From Prochlorococcus marinus str. MIT 9314 (GTDB lineage Bacteria; Cyanobacteriota; Cyanobacteriia; PCC-6307; Cyanobiaceae), in assembly GCF_000760035.1 (NCBI RefSeq), contig NZ_JNAO01000006.1:1-64000 (forward strand): 64,000 nt of DNA, read 5' to 3'. Position numbers and translations under genes: made by a program. The first letter of the stretch is position 1; each line of letters starts with the position of its first letter. The notes under the pieces are model-generated. The model was given only the letters and a program-made list of their open reading frames with translations, ran no database searches and was not told where the DNA came from. Positions 29,401 through 37,885 of this stretch are shown here, piece by piece.

Positions 29401-29952
29401 TCACCTATAAGCATTTCTCAATTAGAAGAAACAAAAGATAGAACCAAAGTATCTTTAGTTGGAATGATCCCTGATTTGAAACAAATTACAACGAGAAAAG
29501 GAGATAGGATGGCTATAGTTCAGTTAGAAGATCTTTCTGGAAGTTGCGAAGCAATAGTTTTTCCAAAAACCTATTTAAAATTATCAGAATTTCTTTTGAC
29601 TGATACTAGATTATTGGTTTGGGGAACAATAGATAAAAAAAGTGATAAGACTCAGTTAATAATTGATGATTGTAGAGAAATAGATAACCTTAAATTACTT
29701 ATCATCAATCTTGAAAGTTCACAAGCATCAGATGTAAGAGTGCAAAATATCTTGAGAAACTGTTTAACTAAATTTAAACCAGATAAAGAAAGATGTGGAA
29801 TCAAGATTCCAGTTTTAGCAGCAGTGAGAAATAAAAATAGTGTTACCTACGTTAAATTTGGAGAACAATTCTGCATTGGAGATATTCAAGGAGTATGCAA
29901 ATCATTAGAAGATAAATCATTCAAAGTTAATTTGAAATCTTTAGTTTCCTAG
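26455..29952 (+). CDS. dnaE: DNA polymerase III alpha subunit DnaE
   Basis: Replicative polymerase, 1165 residues from ATG 26455 (MAFVPLHNHSDYSLLDG). A TTG two codons earlier is possible but less likely. PHP domain at the N-terminus, palm with PDIDTDF carrying the catalytic aspartates, helix-hairpin-helix region, and a C-terminal OB fold (TKVSLVGMIPDLKQITTRKGD). The length is normal for DnaE1. There is no intein or split of the kind seen in other cyanobacteria. It converges on the PAM68-like gene with a 1-base gap. Confidence 0.97.
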   Translation: MAFVPLHNHSDYSLLDGASQISKIVDRASDLGMESIALTDHGVMYGVLELVKKCKEKGIKPIIGNEMYVINGSIDDPQPKKEKRYHLVVLAKNYTGYKNLVKLTTISHLNGMRGRGIFSRPCIDKSLLRKYSDGLIVSTACLGGEIPQAILKGRLDVAEDIALWYKNLFADDFYLEIQDHGSIEDRIVNVELIKIGKKHQIKVIATNDAHYLSSMDVEAHDALLCVLTGKLISDEKRLRYTGTEYIKSENEMLELFKDHIDDESIFEAVNNTVEISQKVEVFDLFGNYRMPKFPLSEDTDSFSFLTQLSNEGLLKRLKKNDITEVDENYKKRLSSELKIIKDMGFPDYFLVVWDYIKFARDNSIPVGPGRGSAAGSLVAYALQITNIDPVEHGLLFERFLNPARKSMPDIDTDFCIDRRNEVIDYVTNRYGEDKVAQIITFNKMTSKAVLKDVARVLDIPYGEADKLAKLIPVVRGKPYKLNEMIDKNSPSHEFRDKYINDNRVKKWIDLALRIEGTNKTYGVHAAGVVIASDPLDELVPLQRNNEGQIITQYSMDDIESLGLLKMDFLGLKNLTMIEKTVSLINQSTGMKINIDDLPQNDGKTFELIGRGDLEGIFQLESSGMKQVVKDFKPNSLEDISSILALYRPGPLDAGLIPKFINRKNGNEKIDFPHPFIKSILTETYGIMVYQEQIMKIAQDLAGYSLGDADLLRRAMGKKKVSEMVKHRNIFVDGSMKKGVNEKLANDLFDQMVLFAEYCFNKSHSTAYGAVTYQTAFLKAHFPVAYMAALLSVNSGSSDKMQRYISNCYSMGIEVISPSINFSGVDFTIKNNQILFGLSAIKNLGDSAIRNIIENRNSSGTFKSLSDLCDRLPSNILNKRSLESLIHCGALDEFSNDNNRAQLLSDLEHVIEWASSRNRDRLSGQGNLFDSKEEFSNVAFSDSQLAKVDDYSLIEKLKLEKQLLGFYLSDHPLKHLTKPAKLVSPISISQLEETKDRTKVSLVGMIPDLKQITTRKGDRMAIVQLEDLSGSCEAIVFPKTYLKLSEFLLTDTRLLVWGTIDKKSDKTQLIIDDCREIDNLKLLIINLESSQASDVRVQNILRNCLTKFKPDKERCGIKIPVLAAVRNKNSVTYVKFGEQFCIGDIQGVCKSLEDKSFKVNLKSLVS

Positions 29953-29953
29953 A

Positions 29954-30403
29954 TTAACTTTTATCCTCGAAATTTTGAGTTGCAGGTTTGAATGCTGCTT
30001 TTGCACGTTGTATGTTCATTGGAATATTTTCAATACCAAAGAAAGATCCAGGCTCTTTGTCCCAACTAGCTGATAATATTCCAAAACTCAATCCTGCTAG
30101 ACCTAATAAAAAAAACAATGCTGAAATTGCAATTGTTGATGAAGGAGGTATTTCAGCAATATTTCTGGTAACTATAATATAGCTAACAACAAAAACTGAC
30201 ATCCCTAATATTGTGGGAATTCCTGCCGTAAAAAATATTCTTCTTGCCATTCTATCAGCAACATATTTTGGTATCCCAGTTGATGATCTTTTTGGGGCAG
30301 TTTCAGTACTTGATGCTTTTTCTAGATTAGCAAACGCAGTTTTCTCAGGATAATTTTTTTTCTTTTTAAATGGAGTCTTTTTTTTAGATTGCTTTTTTTT
30401 CAT
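29954..30403 (-). CDS. PAM68-like photosystem II assembly protein (DUF3464)
   Basis: 149 residues: a Lys-rich N-terminus (KKKQSKKKTPFKKKK), a linker, then two transmembrane helices (about 75-95 and 105-125) and a polar tail with SWDKEPGSFFGIENI. This layout is that of PAM68/DUF3464, a thylakoid factor for PSII assembly and chlorophyll supply to CP47. It is transcribed after rpsO, 9 bases downstream of it. Confidence 0.85.
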   Translation of the reverse strand: MKKKQSKKKTPFKKKKNYPEKTAFANLEKASSTETAPKRSSTGIPKYVADRMARRIFFTAGIPTILGMSVFVVSYIIVTRNIAEIPPSSTIAISALFFLLGLAGLSFGILSASWDKEPGSFFGIENIPMNIQRAKAAFKPATQNFEDKS

Positions 30404-30412
30404 TAATTGAAA

Positions 30413-30682
30413 TCATCCTCTGATTCCAATTTTCTTTACTAGTTCTTGATATTTCTGAAGGTTTTTGTCTTTTATGAAAGAAAGTAATCTTTTCCTTTTA
30501 CCAATCATTTTTAATAATCCTTGCCTTGAAGCGAAATCATGAATGTTTCCTTGGAGGTGGTCACTTAATTTCGATATTCTTTTTGAAAGCAGTGCTACTT
30601 GAACTTCGGCTGAACCTGTATCAGTTGGATGTACTTGATGAGTCTCAATAAGATTCTGTTTTTCGGCTGTATCTAATGACAT
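30413..30682 (-). CDS. rpsO: 30S ribosomal protein S15
   Basis: 89 residues from ATG 30682 ([16 protein letters not shown]). An ATG six codons upstream would add residues not found in S15. The conserved [16 protein letters not shown] and [18 protein letters not shown] bind 16S rRNA helices. It lies between ruvA and the PAM68-like gene on the same strand. Confidence 0.97.
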   Translation of the reverse strand: MSLDTAEKQNLIETHQVHPTDTGSAEVQVALLSKRISKLSDHLQGNIHDFASRQGLLKMIGKRKRLLSFIKDKNLQKYQELVKKIGIRG

Positions 30683-30714
30683 AAATTTTATTTCTTTCAC
30701 TCTATGATACTACG

Positions 30715-31392
30715 TCAGCTAGCTATATTACTATTTTCCTTATCTAGATAATTCATAGCTAATTTCAATAAATTTTCAAATGATAAATTATTTTCTTTTT
30801 TTGCAATGAAATCTACTTCATTAATAATAATTGGCAAAATAGTACTGATTTCTTTATTTTTGTAATTTAATGATTGAAGAGTTAATTGAAGATCTTCGAT
30901 CATTTTATTAATTTCTGGATCCTTAATCTCAAATTCATCTATTGCTTTTTCTTCTTCAAATTGTATTTCACTTTTAAATTTATTTTTTAGTTCTAAAATT
31001 AACCGATCACTCATTTTTTGTCCTATACCAGGAACGGAACAAATTAATTTTTTGTTTTGTGTCTTTATTGCATTGATAATTTCACTAATAGAGAACTTAT
31101 TTAATATCCCCATACCGATTTGAGAACCAACACCTCGGATACTTAAAATTTCAATAAAGAAATTCTTTTGTTCCTTTGATGTAAAGCCAAATAATAAATC
31201 TGAATCTTCTTTCTTAATATGTTTTAACCAAAGAGTAATTTTTTTATTAGATGTCTGATTTTTATTTAATTTGAGAAAAAAGGATTCTAATATTTGTATT
31301 TCGTATCCTAATCCTTGACAATTTATTAAAACAAAAAACTTTTGATTAGTTTGCCATAATTCAACCAATTCTCCATTTATCCAACTAATCAA
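30715..31392 (-). CDS. ruvA: Holliday junction helicase subunit RuvA
   Basis: Binds four-way junctions and loads RuvB, 225 residues, somewhat longer than the roughly 200 usual, mainly through a Lys/Glu-rich insert in the linker before domain III. The N-terminal OB fold begins MISWINGELVELWQTN. Helix-hairpin-helix motifs are SIRGVGSQIGMGIL and SVPGIGQKMSDRLILEL. The start is directly next to the end of the upstream secreted-protein gene. Confidence 0.94.
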   Translation of the reverse strand: MISWINGELVELWQTNQKFFVLINCQGLGYEIQILESFFLKLNKNQTSNKKITLWLKHIKKEDSDLLFGFTSKEQKNFFIEILSIRGVGSQIGMGILNKFSISEIINAIKTQNKKLICSVPGIGQKMSDRLILELKNKFKSEIQFEEEKAIDEFEIKDPEINKMIEDLQLTLQSLNYKNKEISTILPIIINEVDFIAKKENNLSFENLLKLAMNYLDKENSNIAS

Positions 31393-31746
31393 TTAACCAC
31401 CATCCACCTGACAACCAATAAGTGCTCCTGCTGTACCGCCAGCAGGGACTGCCCAAAACCTATCTTTCCCCCTAGAAGAAGATAGTGCTATTCCAGCACC
31501 AAGAAGTCCTCCTATAACAGAACCTTCACTACAGTCATTATCATCTTTTTCAGCTTTATTTTGACCTCCACAAGGTATTACAACGTCCACCTCATAACTT
31601 TTTACGTAGCCTGGATTTGATTTGGTTCCAGGAATGTATTCCTCTCTGTATTCAGTTCTTGTGCAAGTTACTGACTTTGGGGTTGTTGCGTTAACTTGAA
31701 CAATAGGAGAAAAACAAAATAATAAAGCTAAATAGATAAATTTCAC
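31393..31746 (-). CDS. Secreted glycine-zipper-like protein, 117 aa
   Basis: Signal peptide MKFIYLALLFCFSPIVQVNA, then a Cys-containing region (VTCTRTEYREEY) and a glycine-rich C-terminal half (GSVIGGLLGAGIA, then PAGGTAGALIG). That half resembles glycine-zipper motifs of outer-membrane-associated proteins. Four cysteines could make disulfides. No assigned role. Its stop abuts the ruvA start, so they are co-transcribed. Confidence 0.65.
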   Translation of the reverse strand: MKFIYLALLFCFSPIVQVNATTPKSVTCTRTEYREEYIPGTKSNPGYVKSYEVDVVIPCGGQNKAEKDDNDCSEGSVIGGLLGAGIALSSSRGKDRFWAVPAGGTAGALIGCQVDGG

Positions 31747-31773
31747 TTTTTTTTTTATTTTAATAATTACATT

Positions 31774-32664
31774 CTATGTCCTTTTGATTATTTTGGTAGT
31801 AGATATAATAGTTCCTAATAATACTAGTGAAGCCCCTAATAAAAAATTTATATTTATTATTTCACTAAAAAACAAAACCCCCCAAATTGACCCGAATAAA
31901 ACTTGCAAATAGTTAATTGTTGATGCTTCAGAAGCAGGTAAATTTTTTAATCCTACAGTTAAAAAAGTCTGACCTAATTGAGTAAATAAGCCAATGCCAA
32001 CTATCCAAAATAATTCATTCCAAGTTGGGGTAACCCAGTTCATTAATACAATTGGTAATAAAGTTATAAAAGAAACAAGTGGGAAATATTCAATAATTAC
32101 ATAAACATCTTCAGTAAATGAAAGTTTCTTAACTGTAACGTAAGCCAATGCAGTGCAGATTGCCCCAAGAAAAGCTATCGAAATCGAAACATTTTCAATT
32201 TCAACGTTTATATTTGATAATTGACTTGGATTTAATATTACTAATATTCCAATCCACCCAATAACTAAAGCAAAAATTATATTCCGAGTTATCTTTTCGT
32301 TTATAAATATGCCAGCGAATATAGATATAAAGATAGGGTATGTGTACTGAATGACAGTAGATATACTAAGGGGCATATTTCTTATCGCATAAAAAATGCA
32401 AACTAAAGCTAAAGTTCCTAAAACACCTCTTAAGATAAGTAATGGTCTATTGTTGCCCCAAGGATTTATATTTTTTAGATTAATTATTAATAATGTAATA
32501 ATTAAACTTAACAATGATCTGAATAAAACTAATTCATAAATAGGTATCCTTTTATCAATATTTTTTACGCATAAAGTCATCAAACTAAAGAAGAACGAAG
32601 CAAATACCAAATTAAACTTATTCAATGAATAAAATTTTTTTTCTAATTCTGCGATATTTATCAT
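31774..32664 (-). CDS. EamA/DMT-superfamily transporter
   Basis: 296 residues with ten predicted membrane helices in two EamA repeats (for example PLLILRGVLGTLALVCIFYA in the first). The family moves metabolites such as amino acids or purines, usually outward. No substrate can be read from the sequence. It diverges from dnaG and lies 27 bases upstream of the glycine-zipper gene. Confidence 0.85.
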   Translation of the reverse strand: MINIAELEKKFYSLNKFNLVFASFFFSLMTLCVKNIDKRIPIYELVLFRSLLSLIITLLIINLKNINPWGNNRPLLILRGVLGTLALVCIFYAIRNMPLSISTVIQYTYPIFISIFAGIFINEKITRNIIFALVIGWIGILVILNPSQLSNINVEIENVSISIAFLGAICTALAYVTVKKLSFTEDVYVIIEYFPLVSFITLLPIVLMNWVTPTWNELFWIVGIGLFTQLGQTFLTVGLKNLPASEASTINYLQVLFGSIWGVLFFSEIININFLLGASLVLLGTIISTTKIIKRT

Positions 32665-32756
32665 TTAAAAATAGTTTTATTGTGAAATTAAGTAGATTCT
32701 TATTTGATTTTGACCTATAACAAATAAATCATTATTTGTTTTTGATAAAAATCTCA

Positions 32757-34790
32757 ATGGTTCATTCTATACACCCAAGAACTATTCAAGAGGTTAAGGA
32801 AAAAGCAGATATCGTTGACGTTATATCTGAACATATTGTTCTTAAGAAGAAAGGCAAGGAATTTGTTGGAATTTGTCCTTTTCATGATGATACTAAGCCA
32901 TCTATGACAGTATCACCAACTAAACAGTTCTATTACTGTTTTTCTTGTGGTGCAGGTGGAAACTCTATTAAATTTTTAATGGAATTTACTCGTGCAAATT
33001 TTTCAGATGTTGTACTTTCTCTCGCTAAAAAAAATAATATTAATGTTGAAAATCTTGATGGTCCCCAAGTAGAAGCTTACAAAAAACAATTATCTAGAAA
33101 GGAAGAGCTTTATAAAATATTAAGAGTCACTAAAAATTGGTTTAAGTCTCAATTAAATAATTCTCTTGGTTTTGAAGCCATGAAATATTTAACATCTAAA
33201 AGAAACTTGAGTAATAAGATTATTGATAACTTTGAATTAGGTTTTGCCCCAAATTCATGGAATGATTTATTTAATTATCTTTACAAGGTAGAAAAATTCC
33301 CCATTAATTTAATATTAGCTTCAGGCCTTGCAATTTCTAAAGATAATTCTGACAAGATTTATGATCGTTTTAGAAATAGATTAATGGTTCCAATACATGA
33401 TATGCAGGGAAGAGTAGTTGCCTTTGGAGGAAGATCTCTTGATGGTCAGGAACCCAAATATCTTAATTCTCCTGAATCAGAGATTTTTGAAAAGGGAAAA
33501 ATGTTGTTTGCCTTTGAAAAAGCTTCTAGTGATATTAGAAAAAGAGATAAAGCTATTATTGTGGAAGGCTACTTTGATGTTATTTCTCTTCATTCAAAAG
33601 GTATAACTAATTCTGTGGCTTCTCTCGGTACCGCATTAAATAAGTATCAAATTTCTCAACTTTGTAGATGTACAGATAATAAAAATATAATTTTGAATTT
33701 TGATTCCGATAATGCAGGAATTTTAGCTACAAAAAGAGTAATTAAAGAAGTTGAGACCCTATCTCTTCATGATCAAATTAATCTTAAAATACTTCAACTA
33801 AGTCATTTTAAAGATCCTGACGAATATTTGAATAGTCATAAACCTGAAGATTATTTTAATTTAATTGATAATTCATCCTTTTGGATTGATTGGGAGATTG
33901 ATCAGATCTTTAAAGATCAAGATTTAACTAAGTCTGAAATTTTCCAAAGTGTTATTTCTTCATTGGTAAAATTGTTGAGTAAATTACCTCAGTCAACAAC
34001 CAGAACTCATTATTTACAAAAAGTTTCCGAACAATTAAGTAAGGGACAAGCTAGGTTGGCAATACAATTTGAACAAGATTTAAGAAATCAAGTAAAGGGA
34101 TTTCGTTGGCATGGTAGAGCAAAAAAATTTGAACAACCAAATGAAATTTCCCGACGGGAGAAAAATGAATCGGAAATAATTTTTTATTATTTACATTGTC
34201 CAGATCTTAGGCTATTTATTCGTGATGAATTTATCAAAAGAGAAATCAATGGTTTTAATACTATTTATATTCAAAGTCTATGGGCCGCTATTTCAAAAAT
34301 TGAACAAAATAATTTAGGTTTAAATTACTTAAATGATTTGAAACAATCAAATAGTCAAAATCTTCAAAATGATTTTTCTTCTATTAACTTAATTTCACTT
34401 CTGCCTGACTACTTGGCTCTCAATAATCCTGAATCATCAAATAAAATTAATATTTTTATTAATCCAAATGAGTTGTTTTTAACATTGCTGAGTAATCCTA
34501 AGGAAAATTTACTAGGAACATTATCACTTCTTGAGAAATATAATTCTCTAAAAAGATGTAGACACCTGATAGAATCTTGGGGATCTCAAAGATTAAAAAC
34601 TTTAGAAAATTGCATATCTATTTTAATTGATAATCCTTCTTCAGGTTCTTCTAATACAAATAAAGAGATAGATGATCTTTTTAAGGATTTAAACTCAGAT
34701 GCCATTAAATTTCAGGAATTATATTACCTAGAAAGACAACATATAAATTTCCTAGACAAACAACGTTGTGGCAATTTCCTCGCTAGTTAA
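32757..34790 (+). CDS. dnaG: DNA primase DnaG
   Basis: Makes RNA primers at the fork, 677 residues from ATG 32757 (MVHSIHPRTIQEVKEKADIV). A TTG at 32736 is in frame but outside the family start. The zinc-binding domain has Cys40, His43, Cys61 and Cys64 (CPFHDD and YYCFSCGAGG). The Toprim core follows (IVEGYFDVISLHSKGITNSV, then NFDSDNAG). The C-terminal part would bind the helicase DnaB. Confidence 0.96.
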   Translation: MVHSIHPRTIQEVKEKADIVDVISEHIVLKKKGKEFVGICPFHDDTKPSMTVSPTKQFYYCFSCGAGGNSIKFLMEFTRANFSDVVLSLAKKNNINVENLDGPQVEAYKKQLSRKEELYKILRVTKNWFKSQLNNSLGFEAMKYLTSKRNLSNKIIDNFELGFAPNSWNDLFNYLYKVEKFPINLILASGLAISKDNSDKIYDRFRNRLMVPIHDMQGRVVAFGGRSLDGQEPKYLNSPESEIFEKGKMLFAFEKASSDIRKRDKAIIVEGYFDVISLHSKGITNSVASLGTALNKYQISQLCRCTDNKNIILNFDSDNAGILATKRVIKEVETLSLHDQINLKILQLSHFKDPDEYLNSHKPEDYFNLIDNSSFWIDWEIDQIFKDQDLTKSEIFQSVISSLVKLLSKLPQSTTRTHYLQKVSEQLSKGQARLAIQFEQDLRNQVKGFRWHGRAKKFEQPNEISRREKNESEIIFYYLHCPDLRLFIRDEFIKREINGFNTIYIQSLWAAISKIEQNNLGLNYLNDLKQSNSQNLQNDFSSINLISLLPDYLALNNPESSNKINIFINPNELFLTLLSNPKENLLGTLSLLEKYNSLKRCRHLIESWGSQRLKTLENCISILIDNPSSGSSNTNKEIDDLFKDLNSDAIKFQELYYLERQHINFLDKQRCGNFLAS

Positions 34791-34806
34791 TATAAAAATT
34801 TTTAAT

Positions 34807-35274
34807 TTATAGGCAGTATTTTTTAATCAAGTTTTTAACTTTTTTGGGTTTATCTTCAAGAACATAAGCTTCTACTTCTTTCGCATAAGTCCCAGAAAAA
34901 TTTGAACTAGAGAACTCTAATGCTTTTCTTTTACTTTGATGCAATTTGCTTTCTAATTTTTTTATATCCTCTATTGTTTTATTGTTATTACATTTTTGTA
35001 TCGCATGAACTGCTTCGTGTCTTAATGCTTTTCTTATCGCCCTTTCTGTTTTGAAGTTATCTTTATTTGGTTGTTGATTCTTATTCCTATAATTTGTTTT
35101 TCTTTTTGCATTTTCAGTACATATTATTATTTTATTTTCTTTAAAATTATGTAACCCTTTTATTTCTTTGTTTAATAGACATTCAATTTTATTTTCTTCA
35201 ACTATGTAGCTTGCTTTCATTAATAAGTTAAGAATATCTTTATCTAATTGGCTCAAAAATAATATAAATTCCAT
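34807..35274 (-). CDS. HExxH putative metallopeptidase downstream of umuC
   Basis: 155 residues. RHEAVHAIQKC places His86, Glu87 and His90 as a zinc-binding HExxH, and a downstream KEVEAYVLE (Glu133 or Glu135) could be the third ligand. The middle is Lys/Asn-rich. The layout recalls the ATP23/Kub3 type of small metallopeptidase, but I am not sure of the family. It starts 10 bases after umuC on the same strand, so it is probably the third gene of the umuDC operon. Confidence 0.65.
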   Translation of the reverse strand: MEFILFLSQLDKDILNLLMKASYIVEENKIECLLNKEIKGLHNFKENKIIICTENAKRKTNYRNKNQQPNKDNFKTERAIRKALRHEAVHAIQKCNNNKTIEDIKKLESKLHQSKRKALEFSSSNFSGTYAKEVEAYVLEDKPKKVKNLIKKYCL

Positions 35275-35284
35275 TCTATTTTGT

Positions 35285-36571
35285 TTACTTCACTATAGTT
35301 GGGATTTGTTCTATATCAGTTGTAGATGAGTGACTTAAGAAATTCTTATTCATCTTCCAACTTTGTGGATTTTTTGTAATGGCCCATGTAATTGCATTGT
35401 TATTAAATCTTTTATTTAATAAATCAATCGTTTTCATAAGATTTGTTGATTTTTTTAAGACTTTCTGAGATTTGTAATTGATAACTGATTGCTGTAAATA
35501 TTCGCTATTTGTTAAATCCTGCATTAAAACACCAGCTTTTGAGAATTTATATTCGGGATTATAAATTTCTTTAGATAATTCAACTACTATTTTTAAAATA
35601 TTGTTTGTGTCATCTGTTGCATTTGTAAGTTTTCTATGAGCACTTCTTTGATAATTTTGACTTGAATATTTACTGGTTCTAGCAAATACTCTAATATTAG
35701 ATGATTGTAAATTCTGACTTCTCATTTTTTCAGAGGCTTTTATTGCGTGAGTTGCCAATGCTTGAGTTAAGTCTTCTAATTTTGTGATAGGCGTGCCGAA
35801 ACTCCTGCTCACCTGAATTTCTTTTTTTGATTTCTTGTTTTTTTCTATGGGCAGGCATCTATGGCCTTTCAGTTCTAATTGCAGTCTTTTCCCTACGATG
35901 CCTAATTTCTTAATGATTTCATTTTCCTCCATATCTCTTAGTTCTCTCGCATTTTTAATACCTTTACTTTGTAACCACTTAGAGGTTTGCTTCCCGACTC
36001 CCCATATCTTATCTATACTAATTCTTTTCAAATAATTATTCTCATTTTCGGTTCTAGCTAAATCAAATATTCCAGCTGAATAATCAATATTTTTAGCTAG
36101 TTTATTAGCAATTTTTGCTCTTACTTTATTTTCTCCTATTCCTACTGTTATGGTAATCCCTAGATTCTGATATATTAATGATCTTATGCTTCTTGCCCAA
36201 GGATATAGATTTTCATCATTAGGTCTAGAAATCGAGACGAATGCTTCGTCAATGGAATAAATTTCTATCTGTTCACAGTAGTTTTTCAGTAAATTCATTA
36301 GTCTTCTGCTCATATCCCCATAAAGCGAGTAGTTTGAGCTTAAGACTGCTACATCTAATTTATTTAGTCTTTGTTTGACCTTAAAATACGGAGTTCCCAT
36401 TTTAATTTTTAAAGCTCGCGCTTCAGGGCTTCTTGCAATGATACATCCGTCATTATTAGATAAAATTACTACTGGTTTATTTCTCAAATGAGGATTAATA
36501 TTTTGTTCACATGACGCGTAAAAATTATTAGCATCTATAAGAGCTATTGCATCAATATTTGAAATTATCAT
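35285..36571 (-). CDS. umuC: Y-family translesion DNA polymerase UmuC
   Basis: Catalytic subunit of DNA polymerase V, 428 residues. The metal-binding carboxylates are visible: Asp13 in ALIDANNFYAS and Asp108-Glu109 in IYSIDEAFVS. SNNDGCIIARSPEARAL is a UmuC signature. The little-finger domain follows and the C-terminus is long, as in UmuC and not DinB. The start overlaps the umuD stop by 4 bases. Confidence 0.95.
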   Translation of the reverse strand: MIISNIDAIALIDANNFYASCEQNINPHLRNKPVVILSNNDGCIIARSPEARALKIKMGTPYFKVKQRLNKLDVAVLSSNYSLYGDMSRRLMNLLKNYCEQIEIYSIDEAFVSISRPNDENLYPWARSIRSLIYQNLGITITVGIGENKVRAKIANKLAKNIDYSAGIFDLARTENENNYLKRISIDKIWGVGKQTSKWLQSKGIKNARELRDMEENEIIKKLGIVGKRLQLELKGHRCLPIEKNKKSKKEIQVSRSFGTPITKLEDLTQALATHAIKASEKMRSQNLQSSNIRVFARTSKYSSQNYQRSAHRKLTNATDDTNNILKIVVELSKEIYNPEYKFSKAGVLMQDLTNSEYLQQSVINYKSQKVLKKSTNLMKTIDLLNKRFNNNAITWAITKNPQSWKMNKNFLSHSSTTDIEQIPTIVK

Positions 36572-36984
36572 AAATAGCTATGTATTGAATAAATAACAAC
36601 TCCCCATATCTGTACATCAATATGGTTTTTAAATCTAAAATCAGGATAATTATGATTTTCTGCTTTTAAATATAGTTCATTATTTTTTATAGATAATTTT
36701 TTTATTGTAAATTCTCCGTCTATCATTGCAATGATGATATTCCCTGGTCTGGCTGTTAAGCTCTTGTCTACTATTATTAAATCTTTATCTTTAATTCCTG
36801 CATTTATCATTGAGTCACCTTTAACTCTAAGAAAAAAAGTGCTAAAAGGATTAGATATTAAATGTTCGTTTAAATCAATATTTTCTTCTGTATAGTCATC
36901 TGCAGGAGAAGGAAACCCTGCTGATACCGAATCAGCTAATAAGGGGATTTTAGATATTTTAGTAGTTGAATCAAAAGAATCCAA
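36568..36984 (-). CDS. umuD: SOS mutagenesis protein UmuD (S24 self-cleaving peptidase)
   Basis: 138 residues, starting with TTG 36984. The self-cleavage site reads SAGFPSPADDY, with Ala22-Gly23 the scissile pair. Ser58 (KGDSMINAGI) and Lys95 (GEFTIKKL) form the Ser-Lys dyad at the spacing seen in E. coli. After RecA-stimulated cleavage, UmuD' joins UmuC as Pol V. A LexA-like palindrome lies 11 bases upstream, so SOS control is likely. Confidence 0.94.
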   Translation of the reverse strand: MDSFDSTTKISKIPLLADSVSAGFPSPADDYTEENIDLNEHLISNPFSTFFLRVKGDSMINAGIKDKDLIIVDKSLTARPGNIIIAMIDGEFTIKKLSIKNNELYLKAENHNYPDFRFKNHIDVQIWGVVIYSIHSYL

Positions 36985-36994
36985 GATTAAATTA

Positions 36995-37012
36995 ATAGTA
37001 TATATGTACTAT
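36995..37012 (-). promoter_or_regulatory. LexA-like SOS box upstream of umuD
   Basis: The minus strand reads ATAGTACATATATACTAT, with perfect 6-bp arms ATAGTA/TACTAT around a 6-base centre. It fits the cyanobacterial LexA pattern RGTACNNNDGTWCB with one mismatch. A -10-like TATACT lies inside the box, so a bound repressor would block the promoter. The start codon follows 11 bases later with no clear Shine-Dalgarno. Confidence 0.65.
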
Positions 37013-37081
37013 ATAGCAAAAAATTAAAAATAGTTAGTTATTAAACTTTTATAGATTAATTTTAGATTGAATCTAATCTTT

Positions 37082-37498
37082 TTAAGAACGATGGTAAGGG
37101 GAGTTGTTTGATATAGAAATAGCTCTATAGATTTGCTCGATCAGGATTAATCTAGCTAATTCATGAGGAAAAGTTAAAGGAGAAAGGCTTAGAACAAGAT
37201 CTGATTTTTCTTTTATATCTGAACTCACTCCATCAGTATCACCGATTAAGAAATTAATTTTCTTATTCTTAAAATTCAAAAGTAAGGAACATAGTTCAAC
37301 TGAATTAAACTGTTTTCCTTCTTCACTTAGGCAGATAATAATATTGTTATTGGATCTAAGATTATTTAAATTAAAAGTCTTTAACTCATTAATGATAAGT
37401 TCAGGCATTCTTTTTTTGTATTGATTAATTCCATCTCTAATCCAAAGTTTCTTTATTTTGCCGATAGCATAAATTGCTAATCTATTACTCTGAATCAT
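37082..37498 (-). CDS. rlmH: 23S rRNA (pseudouridine-1915-N3) methyltransferase RlmH
   Basis: Small SPOUT-class methyltransferase acting on helix 69 of the 70S ribosome, 138 residues. The fold markers are [53 protein letters not shown] and the C-terminal SPYHRS tail. The family Gly-Gly in the SAM loop reads GDTDG here, which may be tolerated. Confidence 0.92.
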   Translation of the reverse strand: MIQSNRLAIYAIGKIKKLWIRDGINQYKKRMPELIINELKTFNLNNLRSNNNIIICLSEEGKQFNSVELCSLLLNFKNKKINFLIGDTDGVSSDIKEKSDLVLSLSPLTFPHELARLILIEQIYRAISISNNSPYHRS

Positions 37499-37517
37499 AA
37501 GTAAATATTAAAACTAA

Positions 37518-37829
37518 TTATTCATCAAGAAGATAATTAAATTCATCATATAGTTCCTCTTCGGTTGTTAATTTTTTGGAAAAATTATCTTTTTTAGAAT
37601 TCATATTCATTTGATTAATCTCACTTTTTCTTAGTGAATTATTAACGTTAGAAGTCTCTTCTAAAGATTCTGAATTATCAATTAACGAATAAAAAATTTT
37701 ATTGGGATCTTCTGAATTAAGTGGATTGGAGGTTAATTTATCATTATTAGTTATATTTGTGTAATTATTTAAATTTTTCTTTTTTTTAAATTTATTGAGT
37801 TTATCTAAATTTTTTTTTGATAAGCTCAT
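37518..37829 (-). CDS. Low-complexity acidic-tailed protein, 103 aa
   Basis: Rich in Asn, Ser, Lys and Leu. It starts MSLSKKNLDKLNKFKKKKNL and ends with a compact acidic tail (TEEELYDEFNYLLDE). There is no membrane segment, and it is probably largely disordered. The conserved-looking ends suggest a real lineage-specific gene. It lies 19 bases upstream of rlmH on the same strand. No function can be assigned. Confidence 0.5.
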   Translation of the reverse strand: MSLSKKNLDKLNKFKKKKNLNNYTNITNNDKLTSNPLNSEDPNKIFYSLIDNSESLEETSNVNNSLRKSEINQMNMNSKKDNFSKKLTTEEELYDEFNYLLDE

Positions 37830-37885
37830 GATATAAAATATTAAATAAATTCATATTTAATTTAAACATATTATTTATCTTTTAG

